Origin: Hydrogenophaga sp. PBL-H3
Lineage (GTDB): Bacteria; Pseudomonadota; Gammaproteobacteria; Burkholderiales; Burkholderiaceae_C
DNA: 64,000 bases
Assembly (NCBI RefSeq): GCF_010104355.1
Contig: NZ_CP044972.1
Span: 620,001 to 684,000, forward strand
Reading direction: 5' to 3'
The notes under the pieces were generated by a model that was not told where the DNA came from, did not search any database, and saw nothing but the letters and a program-made list of their open reading frames with translations. A program made the position numbers and the translations under genes. This document shows, in pieces, positions 16,774 to 25,168 of this stretch (the stretch's first letter is position 1; each line of letters opens with the position of its first letter).

Positions 16774-17850
16774 TCAGTGCGGAAAGGGCCAGAGCCGCAA
16801 CTTCTGTTTGGCGATGCTCCACAGCTTGGCCAGGCCGTGGGGCTCCACGATCAGGAACCAGACGATGAGGGCGCCGAAAACCATGAATTCGGTGTGGGAG
16901 ATGGCAGCGGTGGAGATCTCCACGCCCACCAGTGCGCCCAGGGCGGGCAGGAACTGGTTGAGGAAGATGGGCAGCACCACGATGAAGGCCGCGCCGAAGA
17001 AGCTGCCCATGATCGAGCCCATGCCACCGATGATCACCATGAAGAGCAGCTGGAATGAACGGTCGATGGAGAAGGCCGCCGGCTCCCAGGAGCCCAGGTG
17101 CACGAAGCCCCACAGGCCCCCGGCCACGCCGATGATGAAAGAGCTCACGGCAAACGCACTGAGCTTGGCGTACATCGGGCGGATGCCGATCACCGAGGCC
17201 GCCACGTCCATGTCGCGGATGGCCATCCACTCGCGCCCGATGGCCGAACGCACCAGGTTCTTGGCCAGCAGTGCAAACACCACCAGAAAGCCCAGGCAGA
17301 AGAGGTACTTCTCCAGCGGTGTGTCGATGGTCCAGCCCAGCACGGCGAGGTTGGAGACCGAGACCGAGCCCGACGAGGTGTTGTTGGTGAACCAGCCGAT
17401 GCGCAGGAACGCCCAGTCGCAGAAGAACTGCGCGGCCAGCGTCGCCACGGCCAGGTACAGGCCCTTCACGCGCAGGCTGGGAATGCCGAAGAAGATGCCC
17501 ACCAGCGTGGCAAAGAAACCGCCCGAGAGCAGAGCCACGATCAGCGGCATGCCGTCGATGCGGATGTAGGTGTTGTAGGCCATGTAGGCGCCCACGGCCA
17601 TGAAGGCGCCCGAGCCCAGGCTGATCTGCCCGCAGTAACCCACCAGGATGTTCACGCCCAGCGCGGCCAGCGCGAGGATCAGGAACGGGATCAGGATGGC
17701 GCGGAACATGTACTCGTCTACCAGCAGCGGCACGCCGATGAAGGCAAACGCGATGAAGGTCAGGATGACCCAGCGGTCCTGTGCGATCGGGAAGATCTGC
17801 TGGTCGGCGCGGTAGGAGGTCTTGAATTGACCGTTTTCACGATAGAACAT
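16774..17850 (-). CDS. livM: Branched-chain-type ABC transporter permease (LivM)
   Basis: A 358-residue inner-membrane permease of the LivM family. Many hydrophobic segments are present (for example WVILTFIAFAFIGVPLL, ILIPFLILALAALGVNILVGYC and FQLLFMVIIGGMGSIMGSFFG). The family motif GYCGQISLGSGAFMAVGAYMAY and the cytoplasmic coupling segment EWMAIRDMDVAASVIGI are intact. It pairs with LivH as the membrane channel. The region upstream has no good ribosome site and carries a palindromic repeat between livM and livH. Confidence 0.9.
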   Translation of the reverse strand: MFYRENGQFKTSYRADQQIFPIAQDRWVILTFIAFAFIGVPLLVDEYMFRAILIPFLILALAALGVNILVGYCGQISLGSGAFMAVGAYMAYNTYIRIDGMPLIVALLSGGFFATLVGIFFGIPSLRVKGLYLAVATLAAQFFCDWAFLRIGWFTNNTSSGSVSVSNLAVLGWTIDTPLEKYLFCLGFLVVFALLAKNLVRSAIGREWMAIRDMDVAASVIGIRPMYAKLSAFAVSSFIIGVAGGLWGFVHLGSWEPAAFSIDRSFQLLFMVIIGGMGSIMGSFFGAAFIVVLPIFLNQFLPALGALVGVEISTAAISHTEFMVFGALIVWFLIVEPHGLAKLWSIAKQKLRLWPFPH

Positions 17851-17867
17851 GGTGTTTTCAATCAGTT

Positions 17868-17908
17868 GGGGTCAGAGCACATTTGCTGCGCAAATCGTGA
17901 TCTGACCC
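17868..17908. repeat. REP-type palindrome between livH and livM
   Basis: A 41-base near-perfect hairpin begins GGGGTCAGAGCAC and ends TCTGACCC, with inner arms ATTTG and CAAAT around CTGCG. I recognise the GGGGTCAGAGCAC/ATTTG pattern as a widespread repetitive extragenic palindrome of the type mobilised by RAYT (REP-associated tyrosine) transposases; no such transposase is in the window. It sits in the 73-base gap between livH and livM. Confidence 0.6.
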
Positions 17909-17923
17909 ACAAGGTATTCGGAC

Positions 17924-18853
17924 TCAGACGCGATCGATGATCTTCTCGCCGAACAGCCCTTGCGGCCTGAAGAGCAAGAAGACAAGAGCCAGCACATACG
18001 CAAACCAGATCTCGATGCCCCCGCCCACATAGGGGCCGAGGTAGACCTCGGAGAGCTTCTCGCCCACGCCGATGATCAGGCCGCCGATGATGGCGCCGGG
18101 CACCGAGGTGAGGCCTCCCAGAATGATCACAGGCAGGGCGCGCAGGGCCACCGTGGTGAGCGAGAACTGCACACCGAGCTTGGAACCCCAGATGATCCCG
18201 GCCACCAGCGCGGTGATGCCGGCGACGAACCAGACGATGACCCAGATGCGGTTGAGCGGAATGCCGATGGATTGCGCGGCCTGGTGGTCGTCGGCCACGG
18301 CGCGCAGTGCGCGCCCGGTGGCGGTCTTCTGGAAGAAGAGCGAGAGCACGGCCACCAGCAGGGCGGCCACGCAGGCCGCGTACACATCTTCCAGATTGAC
18401 CAGCACACCACCTTCGAAGATGCCCTCGAACAGGAAGACCGGGTCCTTGGGCATGCCCACGTCGATCTGGTAAATGTCCGAGCCGAAGATGGTCTGGCCC
18501 AAGCCGTCCAGGAAGTAGGTGATGCCCAGCGTGGCCATCAGCAGCGTCACGCCTTCCTGGTTGACCAGGTGGCGCAGCACCAGGCGCTCGATCAGCCAGG
18601 CCAGCACGAACATGAGCGCACCGGCCATCACGAAGGCGATCAGGTTGCCCAGGAACTTGTCCTCGATGCCCAGCCAGCCGGGCACCCAGCCCGAGAAGCG
18701 CGCCATGGCCAGTGCCGCGAACAGCACCATGGCGCCCTGCGCGAAGTTGAAGACGCCCGAGGCCTTGAAAATGAGCACGAAGCCCAGCGCCACCAGCGAA
18801 TACAGCATGCCGGCCATCAGGCCGCCGAGAAGTGCTTCTAGAAAAAACGCCAT
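17924..18853 (-). CDS. livH: Branched-chain-type ABC transporter permease (LivH)
   Basis: A 309-residue inner-membrane permease of the LivH family. The N-terminal FFLEALLGGLMAGMLYSLVALGFVLIFKASGVFNFAQGAM motif region is diagnostic; later segments include TLLMATLGITYFLDGL, TATGRALRAVADDHQAAQSIGI (coupling loop) and AIIGGLIIGVGEKLSE. About eight membrane helices are expected. It starts 12 bases downstream of livG and is followed by livM, the standard order for such importers. Confidence 0.92.
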   Translation of the reverse strand: MAFFLEALLGGLMAGMLYSLVALGFVLIFKASGVFNFAQGAMVLFAALAMARFSGWVPGWLGIEDKFLGNLIAFVMAGALMFVLAWLIERLVLRHLVNQEGVTLLMATLGITYFLDGLGQTIFGSDIYQIDVGMPKDPVFLFEGIFEGGVLVNLEDVYAACVAALLVAVLSLFFQKTATGRALRAVADDHQAAQSIGIPLNRIWVIVWFVAGITALVAGIIWGSKLGVQFSLTTVALRALPVIILGGLTSVPGAIIGGLIIGVGEKLSEVYLGPYVGGGIEIWFAYVLALVFLLFRPQGLFGEKIIDRV

Positions 18854-18865
18854 GATGTTTCTCGC

Positions 18866-19660
18866 TCAGTGGGAGGTTCCGAGGTAGGCGCTGATGACCT
18901 CCTCGTTGTTGCGCACTTCTTCGGGCGTGCCGTCGCCGATCTTCTTGCCGTAGTCCAGCACCACCACGCGGTCGGAGATGTCCATCACCACGCCCATGTC
19001 GTGCTCGATCAGCACGATGGTGGTGCCGAACTCGTCGTTCACATCGAGGATGAAGCGGCTCATGTCCTGCTTCTCCTCCAGGTTCATGCCGGCCATGGGC
19101 TCGTCGAGCAGCAGCACCTGCGGCTCCATGGCCAGCGCCCGACCCAGGTCCACGCGCTTTTGCAGGCCGTAGGGCAGGGTGCCCACCGGCGTCTTGCGAA
19201 AGGCCTGGATCTCCAGGAAGTCGATGATGTGTTCGACGAACTCGCGGTGCGTTTCCTCTTCCTTCTGCGCGCCGCCAATGCCGAAGGGGTTGCGGAACGC
19301 CTGCGCAAAGAGGTTGCTTTTGATGCGCAGGTTGCGCCCGGTCATGATGTTGTCGATCACGCTCATGCCCTTGAAGAGCGCGAGGTTCTGGAAGGTGCGC
19401 GCAATGCCCATCTCGGCCACCTGGCGGCTGTTCATGTGCTTGAAGGTCTGGCCCCGAAAGCTGATGGAGCCTTCCTGCGGCTGGTAGACGCCATTGATGC
19501 AGTTGAGCATGGAGCTCTTGCCTGCGCCGTTGGGCCCGATGATGGCGCGCACCTCGTGTTCGCGCACGTTGAAACTGATGTCGGTGAGCGCCTTGACGCC
19601 GCCGAACCGAAGGCTGATGTTGTTGACGTCGAGGACGACGTCGCCGATTTTTTTGCTCAT
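18866..19660 (-). CDS. livG: Branched-chain-type ABC transporter ATPase (LivG)
   Basis: A 264-residue ATPase of the LivG type. Walker A is GPNGAGKSSML, the Q-loop region is GIARTFQNLALF, the signature is unusual but typical of this subgroup (LPYGLQKRVDLGRAL), Walker B is VLLLDEPMAGM and the H-loop VLIEHDMGVVMDISDRV. It lies 10 bases downstream of the acyl-CoA ligase and 12 bases before livH. Together with LivF it powers the importer. Confidence 0.92.
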   Translation of the reverse strand: MSKKIGDVVLDVNNISLRFGGVKALTDISFNVREHEVRAIIGPNGAGKSSMLNCINGVYQPQEGSISFRGQTFKHMNSRQVAEMGIARTFQNLALFKGMSVIDNIMTGRNLRIKSNLFAQAFRNPFGIGGAQKEEETHREFVEHIIDFLEIQAFRKTPVGTLPYGLQKRVDLGRALAMEPQVLLLDEPMAGMNLEEKQDMSRFILDVNDEFGTTIVLIEHDMGVVMDISDRVVVLDYGKKIGDGTPEEVRNNEEVISAYLGTSH

Positions 19661-19670
19661 GGGATGGTGT

Positions 19671-21617
19671 TCAGGCTGCGGCTTTTACCGGGGCAAATGT
19701 CTTGGCGTCACCCAGCTTCAAGGTGGCGCTCACCGAGCCGCTGCGCCCGTCTTCGAACTTCACCTGGGTCTCGATGTACTGCTCGGTCTTGTCGCTGTAG
19801 AGCGCGTCCACCAGCGCGGCGTAGCGCTCGCTGATGAACCCTCGGCGCACCTTGTTCGTTCGTGTGAGTTCGCCGTCGTCGGCGTCCAGCTCCTTGTGCA
19901 GCACCAGGAAGCGGCTGATCTGGCTGCCCGCGAGCAGCTCGTCGCGCGAGAGGTCGGCGTTGACCTTTTCCACGCAGTCGCGGATGAGTTCGTACACCTC
20001 GGGCTTTTGCGCCAGGTCGGTGTAGCCGGCGTAAGACAGGTTGCGCCGCTCGGCCCAGTTGCCCACGGCCTCGAAGTCGATGTTGAGCATCACGCACACG
20101 CGCTCGCGCTTGTCGCCCAGGGCCACCGCCTCCTTGATGTAGGAGAAGAACTTCAGCTTGTTCTCCACGTACTTGGGCGCGAACATGGCGCCGTCGTGAA
20201 CGCCGCCCAGGATGCGGCCCACATCTTTCACGCGGTCGATGATCTTCAGGTGCCCCGCAGCGTCGATGAAGCCGGCGTCGCTGGTGTGGTACCAGCCATC
20301 GGCCGTGAGCACCTCGGCGGTGGCGGTCGGGTTCTTGTAGTAGCCCTTGAGCAAACCGGGCGACTTCACCAGAATCTCGCCGCTCTCGCTGAGCTTGATC
20401 TCCACCCCCTCGCAAGGCACGCCCACGGTGTCGGCGCGGGCCTCGTTGTCGGGTTGCAGGCAGACAAACACGGCGGTCTCGGTGGAGCCGTAGAGCTGCT
20501 TCAGATTGATGCCGATGGAGCGGTAGAAGCTGAAGAGGTCGGGGCCGATGGCCTCGCCTGCGGTGTAGGCCACGCGCACGCGACTCATGCCGAGGTTGTT
20601 GCGCAGCGGGCCATACACCAGCCAGTCGCCCAGCTTGTATTTGATGGCATCCACCAGGCCGATGGACTTGCCGTCCATGCGCGCGGGGCCCACGCGCTGG
20701 GCCACGTCCATGAAGTAATGGAACATGCCGCGCTTCAGTGCGCCAGCGTCTTCCATGCGGATCATCACGCTGGTGAGCAGGCCTTCAAACACGCGCGGTG
20801 GCGCGAAGTAATAGGTGGGGCCGACTTCCTTCAGGTCGATGGTGACGGTGGCGCCGGATTCGGGGCAGTTCACCACGTAGCCCGCCACCAGCCACTGCGC
20901 ATAGGAAAAGATGTTCTGCCCGATCCAGGCCGGCGGCATGTAGGCCAGCACTTCGTCGGCGGGGGTGAGCTTGTCGAAGCGCGCGCCCACGTCGGCGCGG
21001 TTGATCAGCGTGTGGTGGGTGTGCACCACGCCCTTGGGGTTGCCGGTGGTGCCGCTGGTGAAGAACATCGCGGCCACGTCGTCGGGTTTGCATGCCGCCA
21101 CCTGCTCGCGAAACAGCTGCGGATGCGCCTTGGCGTGGGCCTGTCCTGCGGCGATCAACTCTTCCACGCCGCCCAGGCCGGGCTGGTCGTAGTTGCGCAG
21201 GCCACGCGGGTCGTCGTAGTAAATGTTCGAGAGCTGCGGGCACTGATCGCGGATCTCCAGCATCTTGTCGACCTGCTCCTGGTCTTCCACCACACAGAAG
21301 CGCACCTCGGCGTTGTTGATGGGGAAAACGCATTCACCGCCCACCGCGTCCTGGTAGAGCGGAATCGGAATGGCGCCGAGCGACTGCGCGGCCAGCATGG
21401 TGGCGTAGAGCCGGGGCCGGTTGGCGCCGATCACCACCATGTGTTCGCCGCGCTTCAGGCCGGCCTGGTGCAGGCCGCAAGCCAGCGCTTCGACCAGCCG
21501 CGCCATGTCGCTCCAGCGGGTGGTCTGCCAGATGCCGTATTCCTTCTCGCGCATCGCCGGGGCGCCGGGGCGTCGCTGGGCGTGGTCCAGCAGCAGCTGG
21601 GGGAACGTCGTTTGCAT
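19671..21617 (-). CDS. AMP-forming long-chain-type acyl-CoA ligase
   Basis: A 648-residue adenylate-forming enzyme of the long-chain acyl-CoA synthetase type. The P-loop is FFTSGTTGNPKGVVHTHHT, the A5-like motif LYGSTETAVFVCL, the A8-region DAGFIDAAGHLKIIDRVKDVG and a long C-terminal domain ending in LTRTNKVRRGFISERY, where the usual catalytic lysine segment is expected. The start at 21617 is chosen for its AGGAGA site 7 bases upstream. It is the first gene of the transporter operon. With PaaK at the other end, the operon encodes two CoA-activating enzymes around one importer. The substrate may be a fatty, dicarboxylic or aryl-alkanoic acid; I cannot decide. Confidence 0.88.
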   Translation of the reverse strand: MQTTFPQLLLDHAQRRPGAPAMREKEYGIWQTTRWSDMARLVEALACGLHQAGLKRGEHMVVIGANRPRLYATMLAAQSLGAIPIPLYQDAVGGECVFPINNAEVRFCVVEDQEQVDKMLEIRDQCPQLSNIYYDDPRGLRNYDQPGLGGVEELIAAGQAHAKAHPQLFREQVAACKPDDVAAMFFTSGTTGNPKGVVHTHHTLINRADVGARFDKLTPADEVLAYMPPAWIGQNIFSYAQWLVAGYVVNCPESGATVTIDLKEVGPTYYFAPPRVFEGLLTSVMIRMEDAGALKRGMFHYFMDVAQRVGPARMDGKSIGLVDAIKYKLGDWLVYGPLRNNLGMSRVRVAYTAGEAIGPDLFSFYRSIGINLKQLYGSTETAVFVCLQPDNEARADTVGVPCEGVEIKLSESGEILVKSPGLLKGYYKNPTATAEVLTADGWYHTSDAGFIDAAGHLKIIDRVKDVGRILGGVHDGAMFAPKYVENKLKFFSYIKEAVALGDKRERVCVMLNIDFEAVGNWAERRNLSYAGYTDLAQKPEVYELIRDCVEKVNADLSRDELLAGSQISRFLVLHKELDADDGELTRTNKVRRGFISERYAALVDALYSDKTEQYIETQVKFEDGRSGSVSATLKLGDAKTFAPVKAAA

Positions 21618-21716
21618 GTGTGTCTCCTGGGGCCGATCAGGGCCGCCGGCGTCTGGCGTGTCCCGCACAGGACACGTCTTGATGCAGCGGATCGTAGGAC
21701 TTCATTTGACGTCATG

Positions 21717-21734
21717 TTGTCGGTGCGACGACAA
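21717..21734. promoter_or_regulatory. Candidate operator between the ligase operon and the Crp/Fnr gene
   Basis: An inverted repeat TTGTCG (21717-21722), 6-base spacer, CGACAA (21729-21734) has the size and spacing of a Crp/Fnr-family half-site pair. It lies in the 173-base divergent region, 100-117 bases before the ligase start and 57-74 before the regulator start. A TGACGTCA palindrome (21707-21714) adjoins it. The octamer TAGGACTT occurs at 21695-21702 and again at 21752-21759. Binding by the adjacent regulator is inferred only. Confidence 0.4.
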
Positions 21735-21790
21735 TTGCGGGTCATCCCTCCTAGGACTTTCCCCTACGGGTTTGCACTTCTCACCCCGCC

Positions 21791-22525
21791 ATGAACCCCT
21801 TCACGCCCCACCGTTCCGGCAGCGATCTGCGCGACCGCGCCCGCCCGCCCACCGAGGCCGAACTGGCCGAAATTCCGTGGTTGCAACGCCTGACGCCGAT
21901 CGAGCAGGCGCGTGCTGTGGACGCGCTGGTGGTGGGTGAGGCCGACGCGGGGGACTACATCTGTCGCTTTGGCCGACCGGTGACGTACTGGTTCGGCCTG
22001 GTCGACGGCCTGCTCAAGATGAGCAACGACGATTCGCAAGGGCCGGTGATCACCTTCACCGGCGTGGCGCCCGGTGGCTGGTTTGGCGAAGGCACGGTGC
22101 TCAAGCACGAGCAGTACCGCTACAACATCCAGGCGCTGCGCAAGAGCCGCGTGGCGGGCCTGCCAGTGCAAACGTTTGACTGGCTGCTCGACCACTCGAT
22201 CGGCTTCAACCGTTTCGTGATGCACCAGCTCAACGAACGCCTGGGTCAGTTCATCGCGGCGCGCGAGATCGACCGCCTGAACAGCCCCGACCTGCGCGTG
22301 GCGCGCAACCTGGCTTCGCTGTTCCACCCGCTGCTCTCGCCCAACGTGGGGGGCATTCTGCGCATCACGCAGCAGGAACTGGCCTACCTGGTGGGCCTGT
22401 CGCGCCAGCGCACCAACGAGGCGCTCACCACGCTGGCCGCCAAGGGATGGATACGGGTGGAGTACGGTGGTTTGCGCGTGCTTGATCTCGTCGCCCTGAG
22501 ATCTGGCCAACTTGATGAATCGTGA
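21791..22525 (+). CDS. Crp/Fnr family transcriptional regulator
   Basis: A 244-residue regulator with an N-terminal cyclic nucleotide-binding-like beta-roll ([43 protein letters not shown]), a long dimer helix ([22 protein letters not shown]) and a C-terminal winged helix ([30 protein letters not shown]). The FNR iron-sulfur cysteines are absent, so it is not an oxygen sensor of that type. The canonical cAMP-binding RxS pattern is not evident. It is divergent from the ligase-liv operon across 173 bases, which suggests that it controls that operon. The effector is unknown. Confidence 0.88.
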   Translation: MNPFTPHRSGSDLRDRARPPTEAELAEIPWLQRLTPIEQARAVDALVVGEADAGDYICRFGRPVTYWFGLVDGLLKMSNDDSQGPVITFTGVAPGGWFGEGTVLKHEQYRYNIQALRKSRVAGLPVQTFDWLLDHSIGFNRFVMHQLNERLGQFIAAREIDRLNSPDLRVARNLASLFHPLLSPNVGGILRITQQELAYLVGLSRQRTNEALTTLAAKGWIRVEYGGLRVLDLVALRSGQLDES

Positions 22526-22526
22526 C

Positions 22527-22601
22527 CCCCACGCTCCACCGCTGCGCGGGTCGCTGCCCCCTGCGGGGGCTGGCCTTGCTTGGAGGCGGCCCGGCGCGGC
22601 G
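22527..22601. repeat. Palindromic REP-like repeat, intergenic copy
   Basis: Begins directly after the Crp/Fnr stop codon and ends shortly before the pseudouridine synthase start. It has the same block order as the copy inside abmA at 9021-9100: CCCCCACGCTCC, CGCTGCGCGGGTCGCTGCCC, a CCCCC/GGGGG hairpin, CTTGG and GCGGCCCGGCGC. Confidence 0.7.
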
Positions 22602-22623
22602 GCCCATCTGGGATGATCGACCC

Positions 22624-23787
22624 ATGACAACCGACAAACCCGCCCGCACGCTCAAGCTCAACCCGGGCGCCGCGCAGAAAAAACCCGCCGACCCTTTCGC
22701 GCCGCGCCGTGCCCCGGTGCGCCCACCCGGCCCGGCGCGCGCCAAAAGCGTTTCAGCCTCGGCTCCCAAGCCGCCGCGTGAACCCTCCAAACCTTACGGC
22801 GCGCCGCGCGGTGGCCCCGAGGGTGAGCGCTCCGAGCGCCCGCGCTTTGCAGCAGACCGCCCGCGCTCGGGCCCCGCGGCTGCGCCGCGCGGCGACGACC
22901 GTTTCGGTGCCGCTGAGCGCCCACCGCGCGGTCCGTCCGCCGCACCGCGCCCGCCGCCGCCCCACCGGCCTGACCTGGCCCGCGTCGGCAACGTGCGCGG
23001 TGAAATCCGCCTCAACAAACGCATGGCCGACCTCGGCCTGTGCTCGCGCCGCGAGGCCGACGAATGGATCGCGCGCGGCTGGGTGCTGGTCAATGGCGAG
23101 CCGGCCGTGATGGGCATGCCCGTGGCGCCCGATGCGCAAGTGGAGGTGCTGCCCCAGGCGCGCCACCAGCAGGCGGGGCAGGTCACCATCCTGCTGCACA
23201 AGCCGGTGGGTTATGTGAGCGGCCAACCCGAAGACGGGCACGAAGCCGCCGCCACGCTGATCGGCGCGCCCAGCCAGTGGCGCGGTGACGCCAAGAACCC
23301 GGCGGACGGCCGCCGCTTCGCGCCCGAACACACGCGCGGCCTGGCCCCGGCCGGCCGGCTCGACATCGACTCCACCGGCCTGCTCGTGCTCACGCAGGAC
23401 GGCCGTGTGGCGCGCACGCTGATTGGTGAGAGCAGCGGTGTGGAAAAGGAATACCTGGTGCGCGTGCAGTTCGCGCCCAACGGCCCGATGGGCGCGGGCG
23501 TGATCGCCGAGAACGTGCAGGCGATCTTTCCGCCGCACCAGCTGGCCCGGCTGCGCCACGGCCTGAGCCTGGACGACCAGCCCCTCAAACCCGCGCAGGT
23601 GGAGTGGCAAAACCCCGAGCAACTGCGTTTCGTGCTGGTCGAGGGCAAGAAGCGTCAGATCCGGCGCATGTGCGAGCAGGTGGGCTTGCACGTGGTGGGT
23701 CTGAAGCGTGTGCGCATCGGGCGGGTGGTGCTGGGCAATCTGCCGGTGGGGCAGTGGCGGTACTTGCGGGCCGACGAGGGCTTCTGA
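22624..23787 (+). CDS. rluF: RluF-like 23S rRNA pseudouridine synthase with long disordered N-terminus
   Basis: A 387-residue enzyme of the RsuA/RluB/RluE/RluF family. Residues 1 to about 120 are a Pro/Arg/Ala-rich low-complexity extension. An S4 RNA-binding domain follows ([31 protein letters not shown]), then the catalytic domain with [17 protein letters not shown] (catalytic Asp), [13 protein letters not shown] and [25 protein letters not shown]. The KRQIRRMCE and [10 protein letters not shown] forms fit RluF (which modifies U2604 in E. coli) rather than RluB. The start at 22624 is the first ATG after the intergenic repeat. Confidence 0.8.
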   Translation: MTTDKPARTLKLNPGAAQKKPADPFAPRRAPVRPPGPARAKSVSASAPKPPREPSKPYGAPRGGPEGERSERPRFAADRPRSGPAAAPRGDDRFGAAERPPRGPSAAPRPPPPHRPDLARVGNVRGEIRLNKRMADLGLCSRREADEWIARGWVLVNGEPAVMGMPVAPDAQVEVLPQARHQQAGQVTILLHKPVGYVSGQPEDGHEAAATLIGAPSQWRGDAKNPADGRRFAPEHTRGLAPAGRLDIDSTGLLVLTQDGRVARTLIGESSGVEKEYLVRVQFAPNGPMGAGVIAENVQAIFPPHQLARLRHGLSLDDQPLKPAQVEWQNPEQLRFVLVEGKKRQIRRMCEQVGLHVVGLKRVRIGRVVLGNLPVGQWRYLRADEGF

Positions 23788-23793
23788 GCCTTC

Positions 23794-23812
23794 AGGTCTC
23801 GCTGCGAGACCT
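23794..23812. other. Short stem-loop after rluF
   Basis: AGGTCTCG (23794-23801) and CGAGACCT (23805-23812) form a perfect 8-base stem with a 3-base loop, starting 6 bases after the rluF stop. There is no T-run, so it could protect the mRNA end or act as a weak terminator. Confidence 0.4.
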
Positions 23813-23890
23813 CGCTTGGACATCGGCGCGAAACCCGAGCAAGCCGATCACTTTCACGCAAAAGGCGGGACACCAGGGTCACAATGGCCC

Positions 23891-25162
23891 ATGACCCGCC
23901 CCAAACCCAACGCCACCCGCCAGGCCGTGCTGCGCCACCTGCGGCCCAGCGACCTGCAGGCCGCCGTGAGGCTCGCCACGCAGGCCACCACCGGCGTCAT
24001 TGGCATTGCCGAGGGCGTGCACCAGTCGGTGCGCCGCAAGCTGGGCCTGTCGGCAGGCACCGAGCCCGACCGCACCGGTGGCTTCACCGGTCAGGTCTAC
24101 CGGGGCATTCGTGGCGTCACCGAGCTGGTCGGTCACGGGCTGGACGGGGCGCTCGCGACCCTGCTGCCGCTGCTGGACGACCCGTCGACCCACCCCGAGC
24201 CCTCACCCGGACGCGAAGCCGTGCTGGCCGCGCTCAACGGCGTGATGGGCGACCGCCTGCTGGCGCAGGACAACCCCCTGGCCCAGCGCATGGAACTGCG
24301 CCTGGCCGGCCAAGCCCTGCCCATGGACCGACCCGCACCGTTGCGCGAGCGGCTTGCGGGCGCCTCGCCCCACCTGCTGCTGCTGGTGCACGGCCTGTGC
24401 ATGAACGACACGCAGTGGCTGCGCAGTGGCCACGATCACGGCGCCTTCCTCGCGCAAGCGCTGGGCTGTACGCCGGTTTATGCGCGCTACAACAGCGGCC
24501 TGCACACCTCCATCAACGGCCGCGAACTCGCCGGCCAGCTGGAACGCCTGGTCGCGCAGTCGCCCGCCATCGAATCCATCACCGTGCTGGGCCACAGCAT
24601 GGGTGGGCTGCTGGCGCGCGCCGCCGTTTTTTATGGCCGCCAGATGGGTCACCGGTGGCCCGCGCAACTCAGGCACCTGGTGTTTTTGGGCACGCCGCAC
24701 CACGGCGCGCCGCTGGAGCGCGCCGGGCATGGGGTGGACGTGTTGCTCGCGGCCTCGCCCTTCACCCTGCCCTTCACACGCCTGGGCATGCTGCGCAGCG
24801 CTGGCATCACCGACCTGCGCCACGGCCATGTGCTGGACGACGACTGGCAGGGACGGGGACGGTTTGATTCCCCCCACGACCACCGCGTCCCCTTGCCCCT
24901 GCCCGAGGGTGTGGCCTGCTTCACCGTGGCAGGCACGCTTGCTCCCCAGCGCGGCCTGCTGGCCGACCGCCTCACCGGCGATGGGCTGGTGCCGCTGCGC
25001 AGCGCGCTGGGTCAGCACGACGAAGCCGCGCGAAGGCTGGTGTTTGCCAAGGACAGCCAGCGCACCGTGTACCGCACGGGTCACCTGGAGTTGCTCTCCA
25101 GCGCGGTGGTGGCGCAGCAGCTGGTGCAGTGGTTGGCACCGTCGATGGTTGAAGTCGACTGA
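23891..25162 (+). CDS. Alpha/beta hydrolase, lipase-like (PGAP1/triacylglycerol lipase type)
   Basis: A 423-residue protein without a signal peptide. A helical N-terminal region of about 150 residues (LQAAVRLATQATTGVIGIAEG) precedes an alpha/beta hydrolase core: LLLLVHGLCMNDTQW (oxyanion region), the nucleophile elbow VLGHSMGGLLARA, LVFLGTPHHGAPLERAGH and a late GDGLVPLRSALG acid region, with a His in TGHLELL near the C-terminus as probable triad member. It belongs to the esterase/lipase group that includes GPI-inositol-deacylase-like proteins. The start is the first ATG in a good position, although an upstream in-frame extension into rluF exists. The substrate is unknown. Confidence 0.8.
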   Translation: MTRPKPNATRQAVLRHLRPSDLQAAVRLATQATTGVIGIAEGVHQSVRRKLGLSAGTEPDRTGGFTGQVYRGIRGVTELVGHGLDGALATLLPLLDDPSTHPEPSPGREAVLAALNGVMGDRLLAQDNPLAQRMELRLAGQALPMDRPAPLRERLAGASPHLLLLVHGLCMNDTQWLRSGHDHGAFLAQALGCTPVYARYNSGLHTSINGRELAGQLERLVAQSPAIESITVLGHSMGGLLARAAVFYGRQMGHRWPAQLRHLVFLGTPHHGAPLERAGHGVDVLLAASPFTLPFTRLGMLRSAGITDLRHGHVLDDDWQGRGRFDSPHDHRVPLPLPEGVACFTVAGTLAPQRGLLADRLTGDGLVPLRSALGQHDEAARRLVFAKDSQRTVYRTGHLELLSSAVVAQQLVQWLAPSMVEVD

Positions 25163-25168
25163 GCCGTC

